A stretch of 64,000 bases of DNA from Colias croceus. Lineage: Eukaryota; Arthropoda; Insecta; Lepidoptera; Pieridae. Position numbers and translations under genes: made by a program. Numbering within the stretch: the stretch's first letter is position 1; every line of letters begins with the position of its first letter. The notes beneath the pieces are model-generated. The model was not told the origin of the DNA. It saw only the letters and a list, made by a program, of their open reading frames with translations, and did not search any database. The stretch is from contig NC_059566.1 of assembly GCF_905220415.1 (NCBI RefSeq), positions 1,054,001 to 1,118,000 of the forward strand, read 5' to 3'. Below, piece after piece: positions 51,901 to 62,318 of this stretch.

Positions 51901-54900
51901 TGCAGGTTTAGAGGAGATTAAAAAAAAAAAAAAAAGATAATGTTTATTTCAGTATTATACACAATAACACCAGAAATAGAGTATAAAATATATTTACACA
52001 ATATATATATATAAGAAATGGAATATATAAATATAATTTAAGAATATCAACTAATCCATACTAATATTATAAAGCTGAAGAGTTTGTGTGTTCGTTTGAA
52101 CATGCTAATCTCAGGAACGACTGGTCCGATTTGAAAAATTCTTTCTATGTTAGATAGCCCATTTATCGAGGAAGGCTAAAGGCTACATATCATCACGCTA
52201 AGACCAACAGGAGCGTAGCAATGCCGGTGAAACCGCGCGGCACAGCTAGTTTAACATAATTCACACAAACATTTGAAGAATAAAGAAAAAAATTGTTCAT
52301 CGAAATTGCAACTCTTGCAATGACATTAAAATGGTAACACTCAAAGCATTCATCTAGTATATAAAATTCCCGCGACACAATGTTAGTTACCGTACTCGTC
52401 CAAAACGGCTGGACCGATTCTCATTAAATTTTCTGTGCATATTGGGTAGCTCTGAGAAACATGTATTTTTCATAACCATAAGTGATAGAGTAAGGAGAAC
52501 AACGTTTGCCGGGACAGCTTGTAAATACATAAATGTTAATTATAACTTTACAATATTGGCGATGACGACGCGGTTGGCACAGTGGTAAAGTAACTGCCTA
52601 CTGAGCCGACGGTCCCGGGTTCGATTCGCGGTCAGTGCAAATATTTGTGTGATGAACTCAATTATTTGTTCTTGGGTCTGGGTGTTATTATCTATATATG
52701 TATTTATTAAATATTATATTTATCGTAGCCTAGTACTCACAACACAAGCCTTAATTGAGCTTACTGTGGGACTAGGTCGATTTGTGTAATAATGTCCTAT
52801 AATATTTATTTATTATTATTATTTATTTTAAAGTCGGTCTTTTTGCTTACAGCTATTTCTGCCAAACAACTTTTGCAGAGGATTATGGATTAAAATTTTA
52901 ATAATATTTAAAGAATTATTAACTATATTTTTTCAGATGGAGGCCATAGTGGAAAAGATGCAAGATGAAAATACAGGTGTTCCTGTAAGAACTGTTAAGA
53001 GCTTTATGAGCAAGATACCCTCTGTGAGTATTCTTATAAAAAAAATATCTGAACAGTGCTATTGACTTTCATTAAAGTTAAATAAACATAATTTTTTTGT
53101 ACGAATAGTACATGCAAAATTTACTAATTAAACTAATATATATAAAACATAATTTTTCAGGTATTCACCGGGTCAGATCTCGTTGCATGGCTCGCAAGAC
53201 ATTTAAATATAGAAGAGACATGGGAAGCGCTACATTTAGCACATTTGTTAGCGGCCCATGGCTATCTCTTTCCTATAGACGATCATTGTTTGACTGTGAA
53301 AAACGATAATACTTATTATAGGTATGTATTTTTATTTATATCCTAATTCTTGTTAGAAAAGTACCATTAGTATAAATAATAAAGAAAAACTGACCTTGTA
53401 TTGATCCCTGGAGCACCCCATTGTGTGATTTATACATAATATGACTATAAATTGTATTCATTTTCCTTTTTTAGATTCCAATATGAGTATTTATTAAATT
53501 TTTTCCCCTTTTATAGATTCCAAACGCCATATTTCTGGCCTTCAAACCAGTGGGAGCCAGAAAATACTGATTATGGTATGTATAAAAAAAACACAAAAAA
53601 AGGAAAAATTAAACAAGATATTATAATCACCATTAAACGGAGTAGTCACTGGACGACTTCCGTACAAAACAACCTTAAATTCTTAAAATATCGCTGAATA
53701 TCTGAAAATTGATAGATTGCGATGATGAAGATTTAAAAAAAAAAAAAAGGAATATTATTCATTTATTTCAATTAACCAACTTCATAACTATTTCATGTTA
53801 ATTTTAAAACTCGTTTCTAAAATATAAAAAAGTGTTTATTTTTTTCACATTTCTCAAAGCACTTTTCTATAAAATTACTTGCGTCATGTGTTCAAACTCT
53901 ACCAAAAAGTGTCCTTTTACGTCTAAAATTGCGATTGTAAAATGTCTGTCGTTTGAAATCGGAATATTTTGTTGTAAAAAGTGTATTTTTTACTTTATAT
54001 TAATATCTCTTCTTTGTTTATTTATTTTAGTGGAGTATGAATACTCCACTAAGTTAGTTCTAGGTGGTATGAAAATTGATAACTATGTTCAAGTTGTTTA
54101 TTCTAGTATTTTTTCCATACGCCAAAGAAGTATAACTTCTAACGAGTGTACATAAGTACACACACTCTTTTTTTTTGTATAATAGTGTATTTATACACTT
54201 TTATCTCCGCTCAAAGTTCTTATATTTATAGCATTCTAATACGTTCAAAAAGCTTCCTATTTACGTAGAAAATCCGGATTTTTTGTTGTAAAACGAAAGC
54301 TTCTCCATATATTACAAAAAATTGTTATTTTTTGGTATAAAAATAGTTATTTTTTGTATAAAAATCAAGTTTTCTCCCATAGCGGTGTATCTGTGCAAGC
54401 GAACGATGCAGAACAAAGCTCGCTTGGAACTAGCGGACTATGAGGCGGAGTCCTTAGCTCGCTTGCAGAAGATGTTCAGCAGAAAATGGGAGTTTATTTT
54501 CATGCAAGCTGAAGCGCAGAGTAAGGTGAGGGTTTTTATTAAATTCTTAAATTTTATAATAAAAATTAACCAAAGTTAACAATCGGTCTTATCTAAATTA
54601 CCAGACGTTATTAACCGACTTCTAAAAAAGGAGGTTATTTGTTTTTTACGATATGTTTTTTGCTCAAAGAAATTAAATGTTTCAAGAAAAATACAGGGAG
54701 TTGGTATGTGGTAGTGTTTTTTACAGAGTTTAAAAAAATATACGTATATTTGTTGCTCTTGCCATTTTTTACTTACCTAAAATGCGAATAAAAAGTAAGG
54801 TGGTTCTATTTTTCTCTAAGAAGATGTAGGTAGGTTGTGAATTCTTTCCGTATAATTTTATCGTAATTTTCTTTGTATAATCCATACTTATAATATTATA

Positions 54901-57900
54901 AATGCAAAAGTAACTCTGTCTGTCTGTCTGTTACCCAATAACGCCTTAAATACTGAACCAATTTGCATGAAATTTGGTATAGAAATATTTTGCTACCCGA
55001 GAAAGGACATAGGTTACTTTTTACCCCGGGACATAGGATAGGTTTTATCCCGGAAATCCCACGGGAACGGGAACTATGCGAGTTTTTCTTTGACTGCGCG
55101 GGCGAAGCCGCGGGCGGAAACCTAGTACTAATATATTTTAAAAATGCTAAACATGTTTTGGCTGTAAAATTTTTTTACAAAATTAACATAGGATTGGATT
55201 CATTTGTTAGTTTTTTTTTCTAATTTCCTTAACCGATTTTCACAAATTTCTGTTAAGAACTAATAAAACACTAGTAAACTAGTATATTTAAAGTATTTTT
55301 AAACTTAAAAATAAATAAATTTCCCTATTAATGATTTCCAGGTGGACAAAAAACGTGATAAACTCGAGCGCAAAGTTCTCGACAGTCAAGAGAGAGCGTT
55401 CTGGGATGTGCATCGACCTATGGTAAAAAATAAAATAACAAAGAAAAAAGGAAGGAATTGTATTTAAAACTAGCTGTGCTTTGCGGTTTTACCCGCAGTG
55501 CTCCGCTCCTGTTGGTCGTAGCGTGATGATATATAGCCTATAGCCTTCCTCGATAAATGGGCTATCTAAAACTAGAGAATATTTCAAATCGGTCCAGTAG
55601 TTCCTGAGTATAGCGCGTTCAAACAAACAAACTCTTCAGCTGTACAATATTAGTATAGATTTTGTAACTTCTGAATATATAAAGTATTTGTGTCAGAGTT
55701 TTTATAATATTTACCGATTATTATGCTATTTTTTTAGTGCTCTCACGTGAAGCATCCATCTGGATAAATCATTCGTTTCATTAATAGACTAGACATTTTA
55801 TTAAACGGCGTTAAATGAACTTTTCCCAAAAGATACACCATTACAAACGATACAATTGAATATCATTCAGGCTGATTAAACGCCATTTAATCAAGAGCCT
55901 AGGCAATTAATTAAACTTATCTTTCACAGCCGGGCTGCGTCAACACAACAGAATTGGATCCGAAAAAACTATCACGGGTGAATGCTTTAAAGCAGAAAAG
56001 GTTACAGCAGTGTCAAGAAATTATATTACAGCATAACTTGAAGGTAAATAAAAAATAAAAATATACTAATACTAGCTTACCGCCCGCGGCTTCGCCCGCT
56101 TTGTCTAAACCTAATAAATTATATACTAAAACCTTCCTGTTGAATCACTCTATCTATAAAAAAAACCGCATCAAAATCCGTTGCGTAGTTTTAAATATTT
56201 AAGCATACAAAGGGACATAGGGACAGAAAAAGTGACTTTGTTTTATACTATGTAGTGATGATTATTAAAGAATAAATTAATTAATAAATATACCTAATAT
56301 TATTTATTTCAGAACAATCCAATAGTAACAATAACGAACGCCCAAGAGAGTGAAGAGGCAATACAAAAAAGCGCAGATGCTGTTAAAGAGAATGGTGAGA
56401 TATATTTATATGTATTAATATTAAAACGAGGCAAAAAGAAAAATCTACTAAAATCCATACTTAATATTATAAATGCGAAAGTAACTCTGTGTGTCTGTCT
56501 GTTCTTCAATCATGCCTAAACTACTGAACCAATTTTCATGAAATTTAGTATCGAGATATTTTGATACCCGAGAAAGGACATAGGCTACACTTTTTATGCC
56601 GGGAAAATGACGCAATCCCGGAAATCCCACGGGAACGGGAACTATGTGGGTTTTTCTTTGACTGCGCGGGCGAAGCCGCGGGCGGTAAGCTAGTAGTTTA
56701 TAAAATTTTCAATTTCATATTATTTATAAGTTACAAGTGTGAAGGTATAATTAACAGTGATTTAAAAAAAATATCTTTATAAGCTATCTCTGTACCAAAT
56801 TTCCTCCAGATTGGTTCAGTGGTTGAGGCGTGAAGAAGAGACAAACAAACAGAGTTACTTTTCCATTTATAATAATAGAAAATTGAATTGTAATGAGGGT
56901 TTATATAATGTCCAAATGAATATATCTATATAATTGAAGAGTTTGTTTGAACGCGCTTATCTCAGGAACTACTGGTCTGATTTGAAAAATTCTTTCGGTG
57001 TTAGATAGCCCATTTATCGAGGAAGGCTATAGGCAATAATATCATCACGCTAAGACCAACAGGAGCGGAGCAATGCGGGTAAAACCGCGGAGCACAGCTA
57101 GTAGTAAGTTATTGTAAACTATTACTAAGATATGCAATACAATACAATACAAAATTCTTTATTTAACACATACATACAGAAGAAAAGAAAGAGAAAAGAG
57201 ATAAACATATAAGATACAACGTGTTAAATAGGCGGCCTTATCGCTTTCAAGCGATCTCTGCCAGGCAACCTTTGGATAGGATTAGTAGATATAAGCATGG
57301 AAAAAAATGTGTGCGTGTACTAGTGTACACACGTAAGAAGTGAAACTTCTTTATGACCTTATTTTTCAAAAAATAATTTATTATATGCAACTTTACCGAA
57401 ATACGTCGAATCACGCGTGGTAGGGATAAGAACAAGATGTCGCGTAACGGAAAAATGTTTCACTCAATTTTTTTCCAACCCTAAACTTCAATAATTAAAA
57501 TAACAATAAATTAATTTTTCAGGTGAAACATCAAAATCAGAGCAACCAATAGAAGAATCTATCGACTCACAGATAGAGGCAGCCAAACGGCAAGTGGCTG
57601 TTTTAAAAGCGAGACTCGAAAGAAGGAACGTTAGAGTCAGTAAGGTTGCTGAGATGTGAGTAATTTTATTATTTACTAGCTGTTGCCCGCGGCTTCGCCC
57701 GCGTTTTCAAAGAAAAACCCGCATAGTTCCCGTTCCCGTGGGATTTCCGGGATAAAACCTAGCCTATATTACTCTTGGATAATGCAGCTTTTCGAATGGT
57801 GAAAGAATTTTTAAAATCGGTCCAGTAGTTTATGAGCCTATTCATTACAATCAAACAAACAAACAAACAAAGAGGCAGCCAAACGGCAAGTGGCTGTTTT

Positions 57901-60900
57901 AAAAGCGAGGCTCGAAAGAAGGAACGTTAGAGTCAGTAAGGTTGCTGAGATGTGAGTAATTTTATTATATTCATAGTTATTTTATGTATAAGTAAGGAAA
58001 AGAAAGCTTATAAAAGCTTCCCCGCGGCTTCGTCCGCTGTGTCTAAAACTATATACTAAAACCTTCCTCTTGAATCTATAAAAATCAGTATCAAAATCAT
58101 ACATACAGACAGACGCGGGAAGCGACTTTACTCTATACTATGTAGTGCATTAAAATCCATACTAATATCACAGATTAGAGAATAGTTACTTCGTAACAGA
58201 TACATCACTCTCATACAAAAGCTAAAATACCTACGCTATATTTACCTACAAAATGCGCCGCAACTCGGCTGCAGTAAGAAATGTACTCTACGAACACGCA
58301 ACGAGAAGCGAGTTTCCCGCGCACGCCGCGTGATTGTGTCATCAAACGAAAACTTTAGGGTTGTACCGAGCGCGTAAATTAAACACAGAGTTGCTGAAAC
58401 ACTTAATTTTTTATTGTTAATTATATTTGTTACATTATACAATAAAAAAAATGAAATCTTATTGATAGTAGTTGTTTCCTTCGGTTTCACCCGCGTGGAC
58501 CCGCTATATGTGTCTCCTGGATAAAAAGTAGCCTGGTAGGTTGTTATTCACTCTTGAACTCCGACACCCGTCCACATCGCAATAACCGGGCATCTTGGTA
58601 GCGAGCGCGGGAAACGTGACGCGGGTGCGCAGTCTCGCGTGTGCCAACCAACTGCCGCTTGGGTCGGTACCGACCTACTGTGCGGTAGGCACTTATAGCG
58701 CGACCTTGAGCGAGTGACGGAGGCCTGCTAATATTATAAATGCGAAAGTAACTCTGTCTGTCTGTCTGTCTGTTACTCAATCACGCCTAAACTACTGAAC
58801 CAAGTTGCATGAAATTTGGTATAGAGATATTTTGATACCCGAGAAAGGACATAGGCTACCTTTTATTGCGAAATATGTACCACGGGCGAAGCCGGGGCGG
58901 ACCACTAGTGGTTATATAAAAGAGAAAAATAAAATATTATATATTTGACTTGAGTAGAAATTAAAGCCTTTTTACCGGATTATAAAACGTTTTATTCGTT
59001 ACTAGGTTTCCGCCCGCGGCTTCGCCCGCGCAGTCAAAGAATAACCCGCATAGTTCCCGTTCTCGTGGGTTTTCCGGGATTATGTCATTTTCCCGGGATA
59101 AAAAGTAGCCTATGTCCTTTCTCGGGTATCAAAATATCTCCATACCAAATTTCATGAAAATTGGTTCAGTAGTTTAGGCGTGATTGAGTAACAGACAGAC
59201 AGAGTTACTTTCGCATTTATAATATTAGTATGGATATTATTTAACATGTTTCGAAGATAGTCAGTGCCTTTTCACACGTACCGGTTACTATTTTCAACTT
59301 TCTTTCATATCAAAAGAACTTTAACTTCTTTTTTAATGGCATATTAATTAGGTTTTTTATCATTTATTTAATAAAACATACTTTTTTTTTTGTAAAGGCA
59401 CCCGTCATCACAGGGTGTTCGCGCCACCTCTGCATGGTCCAGAGACTTTTCTTGCTTTTTTTTTTCAATTATGGGAGACATGCATAGAGTATATATATAT
59501 CATATTGTGTACAAGCCGGCGCATTCTTTTTCATAATCAGAGCGCATTCTAAATTTCAATTTCAAAATTAGAATTCTGATTGGTTTTGTTTTTGGTCGAT
59601 TTTTGTATAAATACGGGTATTGTGTGCAAATAAAATCATCCCGTCCGATTAGGGCCCTTCTGGCCTCCTCCACTCAAGCGACAGCTCAAGCCGAGGTTCG
59701 TGGTCCCCGTGGCGGGGGGACGCCCTTGTGCATGTCGCTACCAGGGTGAACCTTCAGTTCACCCCCGCGTCCGCGTTAAAATGTAGAAGCCCTTCTGGCT
59801 AACATTGAGAAACACCATACAAAAAAAATAAAAAAAATAAAATAAAATCATTACGATCCGAATCATCTTTGAGTTCACAACCCCTCTACACAATTTTTAG
59901 AAATATTAGCATACTGGTTTACTTACATAATATAATATAAATATAAAATAAAACATACTTGAAATAATGTCAGTCAATCCACTATATAGAAATCTAAGAT
60001 AGAATTAATGTCAGTCAATCCACTATATAGAAATCTAAGATAGAAATAATGTCAGTCAATCCACTATATAGAAATCTAAGATAGAAATAATGTAAAGAAA
60101 GAAAGAAAGAAAAAAAGCTTTATTGCCACAAAAACTTAGATTAACTTAACTTAAAAATTATAATATATAATATTAGGCAATCGGAACAGACTCAGCCATG
60201 CTGTGGGCTACCACCCGAACAGCGCTGATTTTCAGTCTGCCCGCGTATTTTCCGAGGTCCTACATTTATATAAATACTAATAATAAAATTACATCTATAA
60301 CTGTTCCTATCACTAAAAGTAAAAATTTATAAATACGTCCGCATATTGTGTACATATAATATATGCATATACCTAAATACTATAAAATAAACAATATTAT
60401 TATACTTAACTACATAAATATTTAAATAATTCGGATAGATAAGTGGGTATTTATATTATTTATGAATGAGAATATATAATATATGTATTGTAATATGTAT
60501 ATGGATGGGAATATTTGTAATCAACAATTTTTCTACCTGCGTGATGATTCTGCTGTCTGTTTGTTCAAGAGTATCCTTTTGTATTTATACTTGAATGAAA
60601 CATAAGACATGTCAGTCAATCCACTATATAGAAATCTAAGATAGAAATAATGTCAGTCAATCCATAATTTATTAATTTTTATGTAAACTTACTTATAATT
60701 AAAAATACATTTATTTTATTTTACAGGTTCATATCGTACTGCGAACAATATTCAGAATACGATTCGTTCCTAACTCCACCAGAATGGCCGAACCCCTGGA
60801 TCAGTGATACCACAGAACTGTGGGATCAGGAAAAACAGTGGTATGTGATGATCATACAATACAAAATCATTTAACACACACATACACAAAAAAATAAAAT

Positions 60901-62318
60901 AAAGAAACATATTTTAATATGAAATTGATATTTTGGTTTTATGGCATTCAAATGCTTTTTATATATAAATTTATAAAGAACTAGTGGTTCGCCCCGGCTT
61001 CGCCCGTGGTACATATTTCGCAATAAAAGGTAGCCTATGTCCTTTCTCGGGTATCAAAATATCTCAATACCAAATTTCATGCAAATTGGTTCAGTAGTTT
61101 AGGCGTGATTGAGTAACAGACAGACAGACAGACAGAGTTACTTTCGCATTTATAATATTAGTATGGATAGAAAAAATTCGATCACTCAGTGGGACTCGAA
61201 CCCGCATCCTTCGCGCCATTCCGGGGCGGATGCCTCACCAACTCAGCCACTCGTGACCCGCCAGAGCGATCGAATTTATTCTATTATAATAAATACTAGC
61301 TTTCCGCCCGCGGCTTCGCCCGCTTTTTCAAATAAAAACCGTTCCCGTAGGATTTTCGGGATAAAACCTATCCTATGTCCTTTCTCGAGTATCAAAATAT
61401 CTCTATACCAAATTTCATGCAAATTGGTTCAGTAGTTAAGGCGTGATTGAGTAACAGACAGACAGACAGAGTTACTTTCGCATTTATAATATTAGTATGG
61501 ATTAGAGAACCATCAAATCAACAGATTTTATCCTTGTTACCTCTGTTAGCTACCACATTCGAGAGTTTCGTATAGAAAATTATTGGGCGTCTCCTCAAAA
61601 TAAAGCTACTCACGGAAAATTAGCTTGATAAGTAATCACGTGCAAAAATGGGCGAAGGATCCTGGACTATATTTAAAGTACTTTCCATTCAGAGCCCATC
61701 GAAAATTTCCACACTGTATAATATTAGCAAAGACTAGCTGTTCCGCGCGGTTTCACCCCCGTGGCTCCACTCCTGTTGGTCTTAGCGTGATGATATATAG
61801 CCTACTAGATTTCCGCCCGCGGCTTCACCCGCGTTTGCAAAGGAAAACCCGCATAGTTCCCGTTCCCGTGGGATTTCCGGGATACAAACTATCCTATGTG
61901 TTAATCCAAGTTACCCTCTATATGTATGCTAAATTTCATTGTAATCGGTTCAGTAGTTTTTACGTGAAAGAGTAACAAACATCCATACAAACTTTCGCAT
62001 TTATAATATTAGTAGGATAGTCTTCCTCGATAAATGGGCTATCTAACACCGAAAAAATTTTTCTAATCGGACCAGTAGTTCCCGAGATTGGCGCGTTCAA
62101 ACAAACAAACTCTTCAGCTTTATAATATTAGTATAGATATATTAATTAAGATTTCAAATTAATTTTAATTAATTCTACAAATTTCACAGCAAAGAGCCCC
62201 TCCCACTACGCCGTGTGCGACGTTGGTCGTTCTCTCTTAGAGAACTCCTACGAGATCCTCCGGGAAGAGAGCACTTCGAGAGATTCCTTAGCAAGGAGTT
62301 CAGTGGGGAGAATCTTAA
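45921..62318 (+). CDS. RGS7: regulator of G-protein signalling 7-like, exons 1-12 (3' end off window)
   Basis: Coding exons: 45921-45982, 46619-46769, 52937-53023, 53161-53321, 53517-53575, 54383-54525, 55342-55422, 55930-56043, 56313-56394, 57523-57655, 60727-60840 and 62190-62318; 438 codons plus 2 nt, all junction phases agree. R7-family RGS proteins bind Gbeta5 and speed GTP hydrolysis by Gi/o in neurons. Seen: a Lys-rich N-terminus; the DEP domain (RTVKSFMSKIPSVFTGSDLV, AHGYLFPIDDHCLTVK); the DHEX region (RFQTPYFWPSNQWEPEN, YLCKRTMQNKARLELADYE, ARKWEFIFMQAEAQ-type block, DSQERAFWDVHRPMPGCVNT); a variable linker; the GGL domain (QIEAAKRQVAVLKARLER, SYCEQYSEYDSFL, PPEWPNPWISD); and the first third of the RGS box (WSFSLRELLRDPPGREHFER, FLSKEFSGENLK). 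About 95 residues of the RGS box should follow to the right. Three exons have local duplications (see separate entries). Confidence 0.95.
46365..46560 (-). mobile_element. tRNA-like SINE in intron 1 of RGS7
   Basis: On the minus strand GGGGTCCTGGGTTTGATTCCC (box B-like). The body GATGCATTATGCATACATC matches the inverse of 19980-20165. Confidence 0.6.
47287..48714 (+). pseudogene. Jockey ORF1 (nucleic-acid-binding, CCHC zinc knuckles), frameshifted
   Basis: A first frame from ATG 47287 (MESSNLTQTNQK..) ends at 47442. The rest continues in another frame from about 47423 to the stop at 48712-48714, so one indel near 47430 splits it. The second part has a Pro-rich and charged N-terminus, the RRM-like region (NFKVILKNIHPSTDTDDIKE), then zinc knuckles CANCLDYGHTKAYC, CIKCAGNHASSTC and CALCDGNHPANYKGC, as in Jockey-clade ORF1. 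It overlaps the start of the ORF2 frame. Confidence 0.85.
48691..51787 (+). pseudogene. Jockey ORF2 (endonuclease and reverse transcriptase), broken
   Basis: Endonuclease part (frame open to 49495): ILGLWNANGLSNHTQELV, LISETHFTV, AGDYNAKHTDWGAR, SSDHTPVIAVL, the AP-endonuclease motifs. A frameshift near 49490 moves to the frame with the RT N-terminal region (LNKAPGYDLITTKAMKE, PPQWKVAEIILI). The inserted retroposon 50210-50597 splits ILI from PKPGKAPENVSSYRPISLLP. The rest has HQFGFRKGHGT, AFLDISQAFDRVWH, GVPQGSVMGPVLYLIYT and catalytic FADDT, then the usual C-terminal region ending in LLPP. Confidence 0.88.
50210..50597 (+). mobile_element. short retroposon nested in Jockey ORF2
   Basis: Starts with a doubled GAAGTGGGAGTCGAGCATGCT, continues CGGCACGAACTGGGCCACG and CCGGAGGCCCACATCCC, has CCCTTCCCATCC-type repeats, and ends in an A-tail of 23 (50575-50596). 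This short element is widespread in Lepidoptera and is probably SINE-like or a LINE 3' derivative. Confidence 0.78.
52055..52250 (+). mobile_element. Helitron-like element H1, complete
   Basis: TCCATACTAATATTATAAAG to AACCGCGCGGCACAGCTAGT. Confidence 0.85.
52356..52522 (+). mobile_element. Helitron-like element, degraded 3' end
   Basis: CTAGTATATAAAATTCCCGC, AACGGCTGGACCGATTCTCA; the end GCCGGGACAGCTTG lacks CTAGT. Confidence 0.65.
52560..52830 (+). mobile_element. tRNA-derived SINE
   Basis: Box A GCGGTTGGCACAGTGGTAAAG, box B GGTTCGATTCG, CAAATATTTGTGTGATGAA and a TATT-rich tail, as at 6083-6365. It ends about 100 bp before RGS7 exon 3. Confidence 0.82.
53475..53516 (+). repeat. in-frame 42-nt alternative 5' extension of RGS7 exon 5
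   Basis: Two acceptors, TTTTTTAG|ATTCCAA (exon from 53475) and TTTTATAG|ATTCCAA (exon from 53517), lie exactly 42 nt apart, and the stretch between them is open (FQYEYLLNFFPFYR). The family sequence FQTPYFWPS requires the downstream one; use of the upstream one would add 14 residues between DEP and DHEX. Confidence 0.6.
53700..54370 (+). other. intron 5 of RGS7, small palindromes
   Basis: Contains TAGTGGAGTATGAATACTCCACTA (54031-54054), GTGTACATAAGTACAC and AGTGTATTTATACACT. It may be a decayed MITE; no coding signal. Confidence 0.4.
54881..55126 (+). mobile_element. Helitron-like element H2, complete
   Basis: TCCATACTTATAATATTATAAATG to GCCGCGGGCGGAAACCTAGT. Confidence 0.85.
55469..55661 (-). 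mobile_element. Helitron-like element H1, complete
   Basis: ACTAGCTGTGCTTTGCGG to AATATTAGTATAGA. Confidence 0.82.
56071..56265 (-). mobile_element. Helitron-like element H2
   Basis: ACTAGCTTACCGCCCGCGG; same subfamily as 7562-7705. Confidence 0.72.
56453..56694 (+). mobile_element. Helitron-like element H2, complete
   Basis: TCCATACTTAATATTATAAATG to GCCGCGGGCGGTAAGCTAGT. Confidence 0.85.
56925..57102 (+). mobile_element. Helitron-like element H1, complete
   Basis: TCTATATAATTGAAGAGTTTG to AACCGCGGAGCACAGCTAGT. Confidence 0.82.
57128..57489 (-). mobile_element. LINE 3' tail followed by MITE family B
   Basis: 57128-57300: CAATACAATACAATACAAAA, TTTATTTAACACATACATAC, GGCGGCCTTATCGCTTTCAA. 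57337-57489: GAAGTGAAACTTCTTTATGAC in reverse family B orientation, right end decayed. Confidence 0.65.
57582..57967 (+). repeat. partial duplication of RGS7 exon 10 flanking a Helitron-like copy
   Basis: The 3' part of exon 10 with its donor and 12 intron bases (GAGGCAGCCAAACGGCAAGT.. to GTGAGTAATTTTATTAT) occurs at 57583-57672 and again at 57870-57966, with one base change seen in the exon part. Between them lies 57675-57869, a reverse Helitron-like copy (ACTAGCTGTTGCCCGCGGC to CAAACAAACAAACAAACAAA). The second copy has no proper acceptor. Confidence 0.85.
58009..58150 (-). mobile_element. Helitron-like fragment
   Basis: CCGCGGCTTCGTCCGCTGTGT, TATACTAAAACCTTCCTCTTG; ends missing. 58165-58720 is a GC-richer stretch with no identified gene. 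Confidence 0.55.
58724..58909 (+). mobile_element. Helitron-like element H2, complete 3' end
   Basis: CTAATATTATAAATGCGAAAG to GCCGGGGCGGACCACTAGT; nearly identical to 11252-11439. Confidence 0.82.
59001..59235 (-). mobile_element. Helitron-like element H2, complete
   Basis: ACTAGGTTTCCGCCCGCGG to TTATAATATTAGTATGGA. Confidence 0.82.
59395..59870 (-). repeat. dispersed GC-rich repeat (third copy) next to LTR-like sequence
   Basis: 59640-59818 is the inverse of 6615-6790. The preceding part has TATAAATACGGGTATTG and AATAAAATCATC (TATA box and polyadenylation-type signal 20-odd nt apart, as in an LTR). No target duplication was found, so the class is open. Confidence 0.5.
59966..60660. repeat. 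41-42-bp tandem repeat interrupted by a LINE 3' end
   Basis: The unit GTCAGTCAATCCACTATATA..GATAGAAATAAT occurs three times (59967-60090), then a reverse LINE tail (60091-60610: AAAGAAAG run, AAGCTTTATTGCC, AGCGCTGATTTTCAG), then a fourth unit and the start of a fifth (60611-60662). Intron 10 of RGS7. Confidence 0.75.
60980..61168 (-). mobile_element. Helitron-like element H2, complete
   Basis: ACTAGTGGTTCGCCCCGGC to TTATAATATTAGTATGGAT. Confidence 0.85.
61169..61275 (-). mobile_element. tRNA-like SINE head
   Basis: On the minus strand GAGTGGCTGAGTTGGTGAGGC (box A), GGTTCGAGTCCC (box B), bounded by ATTCGATCACT / GCGATCGAAT. It lacks a 3' tail. Not a functional tRNA: no foldable acceptor stem with 7 pairs was seen. 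Confidence 0.6.
61295..61502 (-). mobile_element. Helitron-like element H2, complete
   Basis: ACTAGCTTTCCGCCCGCGG to TTATAATATTAGTATGGAT. Confidence 0.83.
61733..62138 (-). mobile_element. Helitron-like H1 copy containing a complete H2 copy
   Basis: Outer copy: ACTAGCTGTTCCGCGCGG to TTATAATATTAGTATAGAT. The inner copy 61804-62018 (ACTAGATTTCCGCCCGCGGC to TTATAATATTAGTAGGAT) is inserted in the GATATATAGCCT..CTTCCTCGATAAATG segment, with no gain or loss beyond a few bases. Confidence 0.85.

Larger units (their letters stand above)
47175..51934 (+). mobile_element. near-full-length Jockey-like LINE in intron 2 of RGS7
   Basis: About 4.4 kb of element with 5' UTR (start near 47175, approximate), ORF1 (CCHC gag-like), ORF2 (endonuclease then RT) and a 3' A-tail at 51920-51934. 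It lies in the same direction as RGS7. Two frameshifts and one inserted retroposon (50210-50597) break it; outside these, reading frames are long and open, so the insertion is fairly young. Confidence 0.9.

Noticed and set aside
57870..57955. Second copy of RGS7 exon 10 as an extra or alternative exon
   Set aside because: It begins inside the exon right after an AAAC repeat, with no pyrimidine tract; reading it after the first copy would repeat part of the GGL helix. It is better explained as a duplication by-product.
61169..61275. tRNA gene on the minus strand
   Set aside because: Box A and box B are present but no full cloverleaf could be drawn and similar heads occur in SINE copies; called SINE-derived.
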